A stretch of DNA of 64,000 bases, taken from positions 3,588,501 through 3,652,500 of the forward strand of contig JANCRA010000010.1 of assembly GCA_024362935.1 (NCBI GenBank). Reading direction: 5' to 3'. Source of the DNA: Setophaga petechia. Lineage: Eukaryota; Chordata; Aves; Passeriformes; Parulidae. The notes beneath the pieces are model-generated. The model was not told the DNA's origin. It saw only the letters and a program-made list of their open reading frames with translations, and did no database searches. The position numbers and the translations under genes are program-made. This document shows, in pieces, positions 23,235-33,804 of the stretch (positions within the stretch are counted from its first letter, which is position 1; each line of letters opens with the position of its first letter).

Positions 23235-26200
23235 TTTAAGCCCTGAGTGTTTATTGTTGAGCCAAGCTGCCCTCCTTTGCCACCAACTGCTTTGCAAAAG
23301 CTCATCCTCCTCTGGGCCTCCCTGCAGGGACACATCGTGTGGATATTTGGGTGGTTTGGAGTTGAGGAATGTGTGCTCAGATGGCAAAAAGCTGCAACAG
23401 GAGCCACAGGCAATTACTCTGCTTTACAGAGGTAACAATTATAGTTACACTCAGGCTGTCACAGGTCTGGCTAGTGGAATTGTTGCTGGAGATATATTTT
23501 TTAAAAGTATCAAGATCTGGAAGATATTTACTTTACTTTAAATATTTCATCCAGCCTGTGGTACAAAGCTTTGCCTGCCCAGGTAAGGGAGAACTGCATT
23601 ATATGTATCTATCAATGGGTGTTTACAGATAAAACAATAAATACAAGACTCCAAAAGAAGTTTTAATGTTTCAAAGTGGGATCAAATTCACTCATTTCAG
23701 TGCTGGAGTCCCCAGCAAAGCCTGTCTGTCCTGCCTGCTCTCAGGGCTGAATATTTCATGTTTATCCTCATGTATGAGTTAGGCTGAAACTCCTGACATG
23801 GAGGAAAATCTTTGAAAAATTTCAAGGCCAAAATTGAGGCCCAGGTGTGAACTTTGATAGCTTTGAGGAGGGCTGAGTGTTGGTTCAGGGCTGGTTTTAG
23901 TTAAAAATGCAGTGAGTGCATCAGCTGTGCCATTAAAGGAAGATGCTGTGGCATCTGAAGGGAAATTCTTTATTTAGCAGAAATATGAAGTGTGAAATGC
24001 CACAGCTGAGCAGATAATTGAAGGAGACAGTCAGCCCTGCTCAGAGCCCCCAGTGTCCCTGGCTGGGGGAATTATTCAGCCTTTTAAAGTCCCATTAAAG
24101 AGCTCTGCTGGCCTCGTGGAAAATCCTCTCTTCTGCACTCACTCCCACTCAGGAGACCTTGAGAACCTGAAAATTTAGTGCTACAAAACAGGCTTAATCC
24201 TTGCAGAAGGTTCCATTTAGTGTTGATGCACGTGGAAAATTAGAAAAGCTAAAAATGCCCTGCTTTATCAAGCATTCAGGAGGTTCTGTGCAGGGAAAAG
24301 CAACTTTTTGGAACATGTATGCAAAAAATTAGATGATAATTTGAACAGTACAGTGTGTGTCCTGTACAAGGAGTGCACATGTTCCTTGTTTTCTTGTGGA
24401 AAAGGGAGTTGGTGTTCCAGTGGGAACAAAAGGGACACAAGAATGAAGATTTCAGGGGGGGTGTGTGTGGGAGCAGAGGTGGCTCAGCCCCAGCTGCCTG
24501 GGCATGGGATGGAGGTGGTGCCATCCCCAGGAACCCCCCAGCTCCAGGGGCTGCTCTGTCCTCAGCCAGGGATGGAGCTTCTGGTGCCCTTGAACCACAA
24601 CAGACCCAGTTATTGCTGAAATGCCCTTAACATTCAACCCAGCATTCATTTTGTCATCTGATCTAAATAATAATAATGAAACAAATCCTGATTTATCAGT
24701 GCAAGGAGGGTTTCATTCCCTCTGCCACAAGCCAGTCCTGCAGCCTTGGTGCATCTGAATGGTCCCAAGTTCAGATTTTTGGGGCAGAATCCCAGGAACC
24801 ACATGGATCAGGTGGTTTGTGACCTGCAGAGCTGTGGTTAGGGATTAACCCGGGCTGGGGAATGGTAATTATTAATTTCTGAGCAGCAGTGGCTCTGCTG
24901 TGATCAAATAAAAGCTGCTGTGTTATCTAAGTGGCTCAGGGTGATGTGAGCACCTATAAAAACCCAAGTGCAGGCACGTGGAGGAGAGGCAGGTGACTCT
25001 GGGGATGCATCATCCAGGAGCTGCTCCCACTGATAAGCAGAGCATTGCAAATCCATGCCACAGCAATCACAGGGCAATATTTTAATTATTAATGCAAAAA
25101 GAATTTGAATGGCATTAATTGCAGCTGGTAAATTTGTCACCAAAGGCAGAAAAGGAGAATTCAGCTCATTTCTTGTGCTTTGGAAAGCAGGTGAGGAAAT
25201 GTTGTCACTTCTTACAGAGTAATATTTTCTATTGTGCTTTCCACAAGACAAAGAGCTCCTGTCCAAGCAGCACATCTGGATAAACTGAATCCAAATGCTT
25301 TCAGCAGAGTGGGCCAAGGAATTCTCTCTGTAATTAATTGTTTTATGGGGATGGGAAAACAGAAGCCAGAGCAGTGCAAGTTAATGTAATTTTGATCTTG
25401 GAGGAGAGAGGAATGATTTAGACAATTGCTAATGTGTGGGAACCTGCTACTGATTTTTGACAGAGCTGTGGAACAGCCAGAATGCAACTTAATTCTGCTG
25501 GGCTGGCTCTGTAACTGATGGGGCATTTATGGACTTGAATTGAAACAGATTTGACTTCTGCCTCAGAGCTTGCTGTGGCTTTGTGCAGGGTGCCAGGTGT
25601 CCAAGGCTCTCCAAACCCTTGGATGGAATTCTGATAGTTCCCCAAAGGTGGCTGCAAATTAGAATTGCTGCAGAGCAGCTGAGTTCAAGTGGAGTCACAA
25701 GGATGTGCACTACAGAAATGTCAATATTCTGTTCCAAATCTGGGTTCAGTCTGTGGGGACACAGAGGGCCAGAGGTGACAGCTCTGGGGGACTTTGGGCA
25801 GGACAGTCCCAGCAAATATTGTGCAAATTTTAACAGGTAGTAGGTGACTAGCTAATTGGTGATTTTTATAGGTAATCTTAATAGGGAATAGGGGAATGGA
25901 AAGCAGAGAGTCTTAACTGGGGCTGGAGCCCACACTGAGTGGGAATCCTGTCCCAAGGAATTGGTTCTGTGAAGCTCAGCAAGCTGCTGAGAGGCAGATG
26001 GAGCTTTGGTGGAGACAAACTGGATATGATAAGATTATCTCAGACCTGCTCTGAGTCCCTCCAGAGCTTGGGAAGGCTTGGAAGGATTTTGGTGGCTTCT
26101 CCCTGTGGAAACTCAGTTGTGGGAGGTGCTTTCAGGTATCAGGACAAATTGCTGCTGAGATTGCAGTTCCCTGTTGTGCCTGGCAGCCTCGTTGGTGACT

Positions 26201-27255
26201 CCAGCACCAGGCTGGGATGATCAGAGGCAGCTGCAGCTGGGACAGGCTGGGCACAGGGATGGGCAGCACCCACCCTCAGCTGCTGCTGCACACAGAGCAC
26301 TCAGGCCTTGGGACTGACACCTCCAGCTGCACAATCAGCCCTGCTGGACATTTGAGGATGGTTTTTTCTGTTTTCTAATCAATTCCTCCCATGGCAAACC
26401 AAACTCTCCCTTACTATTGCCTGAGGCCAGGCTTTACCAGCTGTCAGACTGCAATAAATCTATTTAAATAAATAAAATTTTGAAAATCTATTTAAATAAA
26501 TAAAGTATTTGCAGCTGTAATGAAGATGTGTAAATGCTTTCAGAGTTGCAGCTTTTGGGGAAGGATCTCCTGCCACCCCTGGGCAGTGGGAGTTTGTACA
26601 TTTAGAGTAAATGTAAATGACAAATGTGCAGTTTGTGCATTCCTGGGTTTCTGTAGGGCACAGACCTGCACATCCCACTTGGCTTGGAACGATGAGGCAC
26701 TGGGCACACCCTGCAAGGCTCTGACCCCTGCATGTTCTGGGGATTTGTGTAAATTGATGTTATGCCCCACCATGACATCACTGAGCTGGGATTTGGGCAG
26801 AGTGTGCACCTGCTTTGCAGAAGTACAAACTAATCCCATTTTGGGCTAAAATAAGCCCAGTTTGTGGGCAGAGTGCTGGTTCAGAGCCTCCCATTGCATT
26901 GCCCTGCTCCCCAGGGGATTTCCTCCAGCATTACCTCAGCTTTTGGTGCCACAGGGCTCCATCACTGACAACAGGCAGGTGTTTCTCATACCTCATAATT
27001 CATTCTGAATATCTTAACTGTAAAAAATAATTGTTTTACTTCAACACTGGGCTTAAGCACTACTGGCTGTTGCTGTTCACTCTTCGTAAAGAGAGGCACA
27101 ACCCCTCTCCCTGGGCAGTTTGGTGCCCCCTGGAGCACTGAGCACTGCTGGTGGCACCAGAGCCCCAGACTGCCCGAGGTGTGCTGTGTCCTGACTCCAG
27201 CTTGCTCCTCCCACAGCAAATTCAAGCTGATTCCCCTTTCAGTGTGTCCAGCAGA
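23235..27255. other. Unique sequence, no gene recognised
   Basis: Mostly AT-moderate and without recognisable elements, apart from the small duplication at 26457-26504. The frames near 24300-24630, 25489-25815 and 26520-26849 are chance-like. Confidence 0.5.
26457..26504. repeat. 28-bp direct duplication, AT-rich
   Basis: The 20-mer AATCTATTTAAATAAATAAA occurs at 26457 and again at 26485, a period of 28 bp. It is a small tandem duplication next to a TAAA-rich run. Confidence 0.85.
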
Positions 27256-27262
27256 GCAGTTC

Positions 27263-27572
27263 TGTAGGGGGATACAGTATGGGTAAATGAAGGAGGTATA
27301 GAATGGAATCTTATCCCCTAAAGAGTTGCAGCTGAACCAATTACTAAAGATTAGGAGCAGGCCTGCTGTTAACAGGCCACACCTGCAGCCAAGAAGAAGA
27401 GTGTTATAAAAGAGTGGATTGGTGGGATCTGGAGTCAGATGGTCACTGCAAGGACCAAGAACAGTCAGTGTTTAGAGCAGCTGCTTACAGAGAGCATTGA
27501 GGAGGCACAAAACTGGTGGGATGGAATCCTTGCACCATAATGATAACAGAACCTTTGATATATAAGACAACA
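27263..27572 (+). mobile_element. Short solo LTR with 6-bp target-site duplication
   Basis: A 310-bp element starting TGTAGGGGGATAC and ending AGACAACA. It is bounded on both sides by CAGTTC (27257-27262 and 27573-27578), an exact 6-bp duplication. A TATAAA box lies at 27405-27410 on the plus strand, which suggests plus orientation. A 10-bp palindrome CTGTTAACAG (27366-27375) lies just upstream. I see no canonical AATAAA, so the polyadenylation signal may be degenerate, or the element may be a non-autonomous LTR. There is no internal retroviral sequence. The termini and duplication are seen directly. Assignment to an ERVK-like family rests on duplication length only. Confidence 0.75.
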
Positions 27573-27579
27573 CAGTTCC

Positions 27580-28315
27580 TTCCTGGGAGAACATTGCCAG
27601 GGTGCTGGTTTTGCCCATTCATGCCCCAGAGGAAAGCTGGCTGAAGAGCAGGGAGGGGAGCTGGATGCTGCTGGGATGGGTTCAGCTGCAGCCTGTGCCA
27701 GCCCAGGGCCCTGCTCAGGGGCTCCTCTGAACACAGCCAGGTCCCTTCCCCACCTCTGCAGGGCTGCTCTGCCTCTGCTCTGTGCTGCCTTCACCTCCCC
27801 TCTCACAAATGGAGGGGCAGGTCATGGGGGGTTAATTGGGAGCTCAGCTCTTCCCACAGGCACGGAAAGAGCATTTGGAAGCAGAAATAGAAAAGCTGCC
27901 CTCGTGTTCCTGCAGCCCTGGCTCTGGAGGAGCTTTGCCTCTGTCCTTCAGGGCCGGGGCTGCAGGAACCCTCCAGGCTGGGGCAAAGTGCAGGGGGCTG
28001 ACAAATGAGAGGACACCAGAGCAGCCCTGCCTTCATCTCCACATAAATACCCTTTTAAAGATCCAGCTGTTTTTAGGAGCTGTGAGTTAGCACAGTTCTT
28101 TCTGTGTTTCCATCCTTCAGCTGAGCACTTGGCATTTTAGCAGGAGGGGTTTTTAAAGCTGACCTGGTTCCAAACTAAATGATAAATTCTGTTTGCTGGG
28201 TATCTCGAGCATTTTTCATGATTCAACTCTTTGCTTGACTCACCAAAGCTCTGAGCAGTCATACAACCAAATACACACCCACTAGTACAGGAAAAGGAAA
28301 GTTACTCCAAATATT
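27580..28315. other. Unique sequence, no gene recognised
   Basis: A GC-moderate stretch (27600-28000) gives overlapping 79-113-codon frames on both strands without a domain. Nothing else was recognised. Confidence 0.5.
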
Positions 28316-28320
28316 GATAT

Positions 28321-28494
28321 TTCCTATGGATTTCTTTAGCTCTGCTTCCCAACTTTTCCTGTTTGTAAAGGTGGAAAGAGACCAGCTCTTCTTTACTTAG
28401 GAGGGGGAGAAAAATGGTTATTTAAAGTGAATAAAAACGAATTATAATATCTAGCATTGAAAGTGAAGAGTTCTATTTCCAGCTCTCCTTAGTA
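28321..28494 (+). repeat. Diverged repeat, copy A of a pair
   Basis: This segment aligns with 31491-31663 in the same orientation with almost no net gaps (offset 3170 bp at its start and at 'gtgaataaaaa', 3169 at 'ctatttccagctct'). Shared blocks include 'agctcttctttact/ctctcttctttact', 'ggaggaggag'-like and 'aagtgaataaaaa'. It is either an old local duplication or two copies of an unrecognised interspersed repeat. Confidence 0.75.
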
Positions 28495-28499
28495 GCTTC

Positions 28500-29600
28500 C
28501 TGAGTCTGTGTGTAGCCCCAGGTTTCTTTCATTTTGGGGAGAAAGGGCTGGTAAAACAATAAAACAGTTTTTCTAACAGATCAATTTAAGGAATTGATCT
28601 TTTGAATCAGAATTACACCTGGGAAGAGCTGTGCATATGCTGGATTGATGGACTGTAAAGCACACTCATCAAGAGGGAAATGGAAAAATGTTATTCTTGC
28701 TGTCCCACTGGTCAGTCTGGTATTTATTACCAAAGAGCAGCTACTCCTTGGGAAAATTGCAGCAGCTTGAAAGTCAGCTGTGCCTATGCTTCCTTTTCAA
28801 AATATATTGATTTTTACATTTTTGTAGTGGCAGCTCTGTCTGTGCCCTCTGTCAGAGCTGGGGCTGGGTGGCTCCTGGGGCAGGGGTGACAGCATTGATG
28901 GCCAAAGGCACATCAGGAGTGCCAGAGTGGGACAGGGAAACCCCCTGAGCCCCTGCCCAGCCCTGCACACACCAACAGGGGGAGAATGAGGGGAGGTGCC
29001 AGCCCTGGCACTGCTGAGAGGGACAGGGGCTCTGGGTGATGGATAAACGTGGGGAAAGCAGCAATTCCAGGGAGCTGGGGCTGGAATGGGAATTTCTGGC
29101 CTTTCACACTAATCCCTTCCACTTCAAGCAAGGATGTTGTATGGTTTTTTCTCATAATTCAGTCATTTTTGACATTTTGCTGCTCACAGAGCTAGAAATC
29201 TTTTCATTTCTGTCTTAATTTGCTTCCAGCTCATGCACTCTTGTGGCCATGTTGATTTTGGATTTCCAGCCCATATTCTCACCCCAGGCTGCACTGCAAA
29301 GGCCATGCTGTCCCTTCCCCTGGCTCTGTGGGGCTCAGGGAGGGGATCCTTGGCTCACAGAGAAGCTGCCACTGCTCCAGGCAGCCAGGGGGGATTTGCT
29401 GCTCCTCAGGTTTGGGTTGGACAGAGGCCCCAGCCCTGTCCCACAGCAGGGCAGGGTGGTGAAGTTAAATCAGGAGCAGGCAGCATTCCCAGAGGGAATT
29501 CCTGCTGCAGGGACCTTGCTGGGACCCTTGGGCAGCTGCCAGGTTCTGGAGCTTTATCTTCTTTTCTGCCAGGGTTGGTATTAAATGCACCAGACAGAAT
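28500..29600. other. Unique sequence, no gene recognised
   Basis: There is no recognisable element. The overlapping frames at 29233-29628 (131 codons) and 29243-29584 (113 codons) run in different registers through GC-moderate sequence. Confidence 0.5.
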
Positions 29601-29604
29601 TTCT

Positions 29605-29949
29605 TGTTGGGACTCAGATGTTTGTTAGTTCTTAGCTCTGTCACAGTCTCACAAACCCTGAGTTCTACAGCATTTCACTCCAACAAACTAAAAATGGATC
29701 TCTATCTCCATCTCTGCAAGGCCCTTTAAGGCTAAACTGTCCAATTAAGAAATGACACCTCAATTATTTTTACTTTTAACCCAGTAACCAACCACCTGAA
29801 CTTTTTTATCCAATTACACAAAACCACCCAAACCCATGGAGAAGAAGGAGAAGGAGCAGCCACTGCCCTAAAGCCTCCACCTTGCTTTCTATCTATTCCT
29901 GTATTCTGAACCCTTCAACTCTGAGTTCCCCACCCTGTGATCTCACACA
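29605..29949 (-). mobile_element. Probable LTR, minus strand
   Basis: Read on the minus strand, the element starts TGTGTGAGATCACAGGG and ends GAGTCCCAACA, so it has TG...CA termini and is about 345 bp long. The flanking pentamers are TTTCT (29600-29604) and CTTCT (29950-29954), an imperfect 5-bp duplication as seen in ERVL-type insertions. Internal stretches such as 'gaaagcaaggtggaggcttt' followed by 'agggcag' resemble songbird LTRs I know. I see no clear TATA box or AATAAA on the minus strand, and the ends are inferred, so boundaries could shift by some bases. Confidence 0.55.
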
Positions 29950-29954
29950 CTTCT

Positions 29955-30469
29955 GATCAAACCCCACACCCACAATCCCAGTTCCATCATTCCATTCTGG
30001 AAGCTTCTCCAGGGCCTCAGGTCAGTGCAGGGTTCTCCTGGGGGTCAGTAGCAGCACAGAAATCTGAAATTCTCATTTTCCAGGGTTCCACAGCAGGTGA
30101 GAGGGGTGTGATTCCAGAGCAAGGAACCACTGCTTGGCACTCCAACATTAATGAATTCAGGATTTTTAGTGCCTCATGTCCCTGATCTTGGATTGACAGT
30201 TCTACTGAAAAAAGAAACAAAACCTTCCCCAACCTCACATGATTTTTCCACCTTCTGGTTTGTAACACACCTGAAAATCCCCACAGCAGCATCATCCTGC
30301 CTTCTCTGTTTCTCTGGGATTTTCATTGCTGTGGAAAAGCTGCCAGGGAGCTCCAAGAAACTCCTCAGGAACTGGAGGGGCTGTGCAGGGGTAGCTGTAC
30401 ACACACACCCAGCTCCCACAGGCATTCCCTGTTTCTGCACTTTAATGGCATTTGAGGAGTAAAGTCCTG
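29955..30469. other. Unique sequence, no gene recognised
   Basis: No exon or element was recognised between the minus-strand LTR and the purine tract. Confidence 0.5.
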
Positions 30470-30941
30470 GGAAAAGAAAAGAGAAAATGGGAAAGGAAAA
30501 AGAAAAGAAGAGAGAGAAGAGAAAAAAGAAAAGGAGAAAAGAAAAAAAAAAAGAAAAAAGAGAAAAGAGGAGAAAAGAAAAGAAAAATGAGAAAAGAGAA
30601 GAGAAAAAGAGAAAAGAGGAAAAAAGAAAAGAAAAACAAGAAAAGAGAAAAACGAGAAAAGAGGAAAAAAGAAAAGAGAAAAGAGAAAAACGAGAAAAGA
30701 GAAAAAAGAAAAGCAAAACGAGAAAAGAGAAAAATGAGAAAAGAAAAGAGGAAAACAAGAAAAGAGAAAAAAGAAAAGAAAAACATGAAAAGAGAAAAAA
30801 GAAAAGAAAAACGAGAAAAGAGAAAAATGAGAAAAGAAAAACGAGAGAAGAAAAGAGGAACACAAAAAAAGAAAAGAGAAGAAAAGAAAAACGAGAAAAG
30901 AAAAGAGAAAAATGAGAAAAGAAAAGAGAAAAAAAGAAAAG
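30470..30941. repeat. 470-bp purine (GAAAA/AAAAGAG) tract
   Basis: About 470 bases are almost entirely A and G on the plus strand, built from shuffled GAAAA, AAGAGAAAA and GAGGAAAA motifs, with rare ATGAG, ACGAG, ACAAG and CATG interruptions. Such homopurine-homopyrimidine DNA can adopt triplex (H-DNA) structures. It yields stop-poor frames on both strands (Lys/Glu/Arg-rich plus, Phe/Ser/Leu-rich minus, up to 229 codons) which are artefacts. Confidence 0.95.
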
Positions 30942-30944
30942 CTT

Positions 30945-31485
30945 TGGAAATAGACTTCATCTCTTGCTCCAAAATACCTCATTTTATCTACAGAGATGGG
31001 GCAGAGCAGTAGCACAGAAGATCCATGGTTGTGTTGCACCTGCCCCAAGATCTCTGATTTTATGGATCAAGTCCTTTAACACATTATCTGAAAAATGAAT
31101 CAAGTTCTTGTCTTCATCTTCTGGGAGAGAGTGGGAGGAGGAGCCTGCAGGTAAAAGCCCATCAGACACACAGCACAGAGGGGCAGGTGGAGGCAGGAGC
31201 ACTTTGCCTGTTCAATCTCTCCTTTAGGCAATGTTGACATTGATGGAAATGTTCTTTTTTGGGTGATTTTTCTGACAGTTTGTGATTGTAAGGCACTGGA
31301 AGTCACAGGTTTCTAAAAATGAGTTACAGCTCATAACCTGTGCATTTATTGGGCATGTGGGGGTCTGAGCTGGGAGGGGCAAAGCTGCTCAGTGAGGTTT
31401 GGGCAGGTCTGGCAGACAGGAAGTAGAACTATAAATATTTTCCCCATATTTCCAATATTTTTCCAGTATTATAAATATTTTTCCA
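30945..31485. other. Unique sequence, no gene recognised
   Basis: No exon. A short internal repetition of 'aatatttttccagt' occurs twice near 31453-31488, directly before duplicate copy B. Confidence 0.5.
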
Positions 31486-31490
31486 GTGCC

Positions 31491-31663
31491 TTCCTACAGA
31501 TTCCTTTAGCCCTATTTCCCTCTCTCTTCCTTTCTGGAACGATGGAAACAGACCCTCTCTTCTTTACTGAGGAGGAGGAGAAAAAGGGTTTTTTAAGTGA
31601 ATAAAAATTAATTGTTACGCCCAGATTGAAAGTCAAGGGCTCTATTTCCAGCTCTGTGATTGC
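31491..31663 (+). repeat. Diverged repeat, copy B of a pair
   Basis: Partner of 28321-28494 in the same orientation. The similarity is strongest from the 'ggaaacagacc' block to 'ctatttccagctctg' and weaker in the first 60 bases. Confidence 0.75.
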
Positions 31664-31669
31664 TCCTTG

Positions 31670-33575
31670 GCACGGGGGCACTCATGACTCACACCCCAAA
31701 GGGCTCTGACAGGAGAGCTCCTGGTCCTGCATGAGCTGCAGCACCCATGTGAGGGGCAAGGCCAGGGACCAGTGGGGTCTGAACTGAACCCCCCTCCCAA
31801 AAAAACCCAACCAGAAACCTAAAAACCACCCCTAAAAGCCAGGAGGGTTTGGGGATGGATGGGGGGATTGGGTTTTTCCAGCCAGAAATCTGCCAGGTCC
31901 TTGTCACTGTGCAGCAGCAGAGAGCAGTGTCAAAATCCCAACCTTGCCCCATCTCTGTGTCTTATCTGCAGAAAGAGAAAGAAAAGATTTGAAATTATTT
32001 TCTTCATAATATTTATATTTTAATGGGGTTTCCTTGAACTATACAAGACTCTGGTCCAGTCAAGCAAGCCACAGAATTGTCCAGCAAAGCAAAAGCTGCC
32101 CACAAAATTTGAATCTTGAGTCTACATAAGGTCTGCACCTTTCACTGACCCCTGGGTGGGGTTAAAAGCACCTGAGCACACCTGAGTGAGAGGCTCTGAG
32201 CACAGCCCAGCCCCAGCACTCTGCTCCAGCTGTTGCTCCTTAAGAATGTAGAAAAATTTCTGTTAAACTTCAATTTCCTTTTTATTCTAATCCAATTTTT
32301 TCCTGTGTGTTTTTTCCTTTGGGCTGTTCTACATCTGAGTCTCGTTTTTTCTGAAAAATTAGTTAAAAACAAAAAAAGGCTGAAAATCTCAATAACAAAG
32401 AAAGCAAATCCCTATGATTCAGATTCAAAACCCTTTTTTCAAGTCCAAGTGCTGTTCCCTGTGAGAAAGAGATGAGCTGCTTTTTGCAAAATGGACCTTG
32501 GAAAATGAATTTTATTATGAACCTCTCTCTTTGTAATATGCTTATCTCATTTAGTCACAGTCAAGTATTAAAATTTTATATCAGTCACGACTGTATATTC
32601 ATGGGCTACAGGTCCTAGGGATGATTTTCTGTGACTTGCATTTTGGACCAGTTCTGAGGAGATTCAAATAAGCAGGCTGTGCTGGGAGGCCTTAACAAAC
32701 TGTAGTTAAATATGGAGAAGTCTTAAAAATTAAATGGAGATTTTGCTCTTTTGTGGCCGTAAGTGTAGAAGAGAAAAAAGGCAAACATGAAATAACTGGA
32801 GACTGGGAAAAAGGGACCAAATTCACCTTGTTTTCCTGAGGAATGGTCGAAAAAGGGACCAAATTCATCTTGTTTTCCTGAGCAATGGTCATGTGCAAGT
32901 GGGGTCTTTATCTGAGCAAGACATGAGAGGGTTTGCCTGACTCACCTGGTGCTGGGAGCCCCTCAAGGTGCAGCCAGATCACAGCCCCTGCTTCAGTAAG
33001 GAATTAAACACAACCATGATCAGCATATTCCAAATGCAGCTGCCAAGGTTGTGTGGCAGGAGTGCAAAGGAATTCAGGAGCAGCAGCAGTGACCTGAGTT
33101 CTGTGGAGCACCTGAGGTGCAGCAGGGGAGAGGAGATTGCTGAGAACCTTCCCAAGGCCCTGGGGAGAGGAGCTGAGGAGCAAATGGAGTGTGAGAGGGA
33201 AGGGTCCTGGAGAGCCCAGGGTGGGAAGGGACAGAGCAGAACCCACCAGGGTTTGGTGGAAATGAGCTCTGGAGCTGGGGAGAGATGGGCAGCTGGGACC
33301 TGCCAGCATCAGGGCAGGGCTGGGAGACACAAAACTGGCAGGGTGGGAAGGGTGCTCCTGGACCTCCCCAATTCCTGAACCTCCCCAGATTACTGGAACT
33401 GCCCATCTCTGGGGGATGTGGAGCATGGAGAGGAGAGGAAGAAGGGAGCATTGGCTGAGGGTGACCCGTCTCAATAAGGAAGATCAAAGTGGAATCAACC
33501 AAATAACAGAGGTCACATCCTTGCAAAACTTGGATATTTAGAAACAGTTTCTGCTTGCACTAAACCCAATGCAAG
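31670..33575. other. Unique sequence with one small tandem duplication
   Basis: Apart from the 42-bp duplication at 32807-32890 I see no element. The 136-156-codon frames at 32968-33526 lie on both strands of GC-moderate sequence and have no domain signature. Confidence 0.5.
32807..32890. repeat. 42-bp tandem duplication, two copies
   Basis: Copy 1 begins at 32807 and copy 2 at 32849, each starting GAAAAAGGGACC and ending in AATGGTC. They differ at two positions (ttcaCctt/ttcaTctt and gagGaat/gagCaat). The 42-bp unit is a multiple of three, so the minus-strand reading shows a repeated NLVPFS peptide. Confidence 0.95.
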
Positions 33576-33582
33576 TATTAAT

Positions 33583-33800
33583 TCACAGAATCCCAGAATG
33601 GTTTGGGTTGGAAGGGTCCTCAAAGCTCATCCAGTGCCACCCCTGCCATGGCAGGGACACTTCCACTGCCCCAAGGTGCCCCAAGCCCTGTCCAGTCTGG
33701 CCTTGGGCACTGCCAGGGATGCAGGGGCAGCCCCAGCTGCTCTGGGCACTGTGTTCCCATGTTTTACCACCCTCATTGTAAAAAAAACTTCTTTCTTCTA
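33583..33800 (-). mobile_element. CR1 LINE 3'-end fragment, reverse
   Basis: It starts with the reversed terminal signature 'cacagaatcccagaatggtt' and continues through 'gggttggaagggtcctcaaa', 'gctcatccagtgccacccct', 'ccaagccctgtccagtctgg' and 'ttttaccaccctcattgtaa'. This is the most complete copy of this CR1 tail in the window and serves as the reference for the shorter ones. There is no coding sequence. Confidence 0.88.
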
Positions 33801-33804
33801 TTGC

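Noticed and set aside
30174..31048. Phe/Ser/Leu-rich minus frames and Lys/Glu-rich plus frames of 140-229 codons
   Set aside because: They are the two strands of a homopurine tract, with no non-repetitive domain attached.
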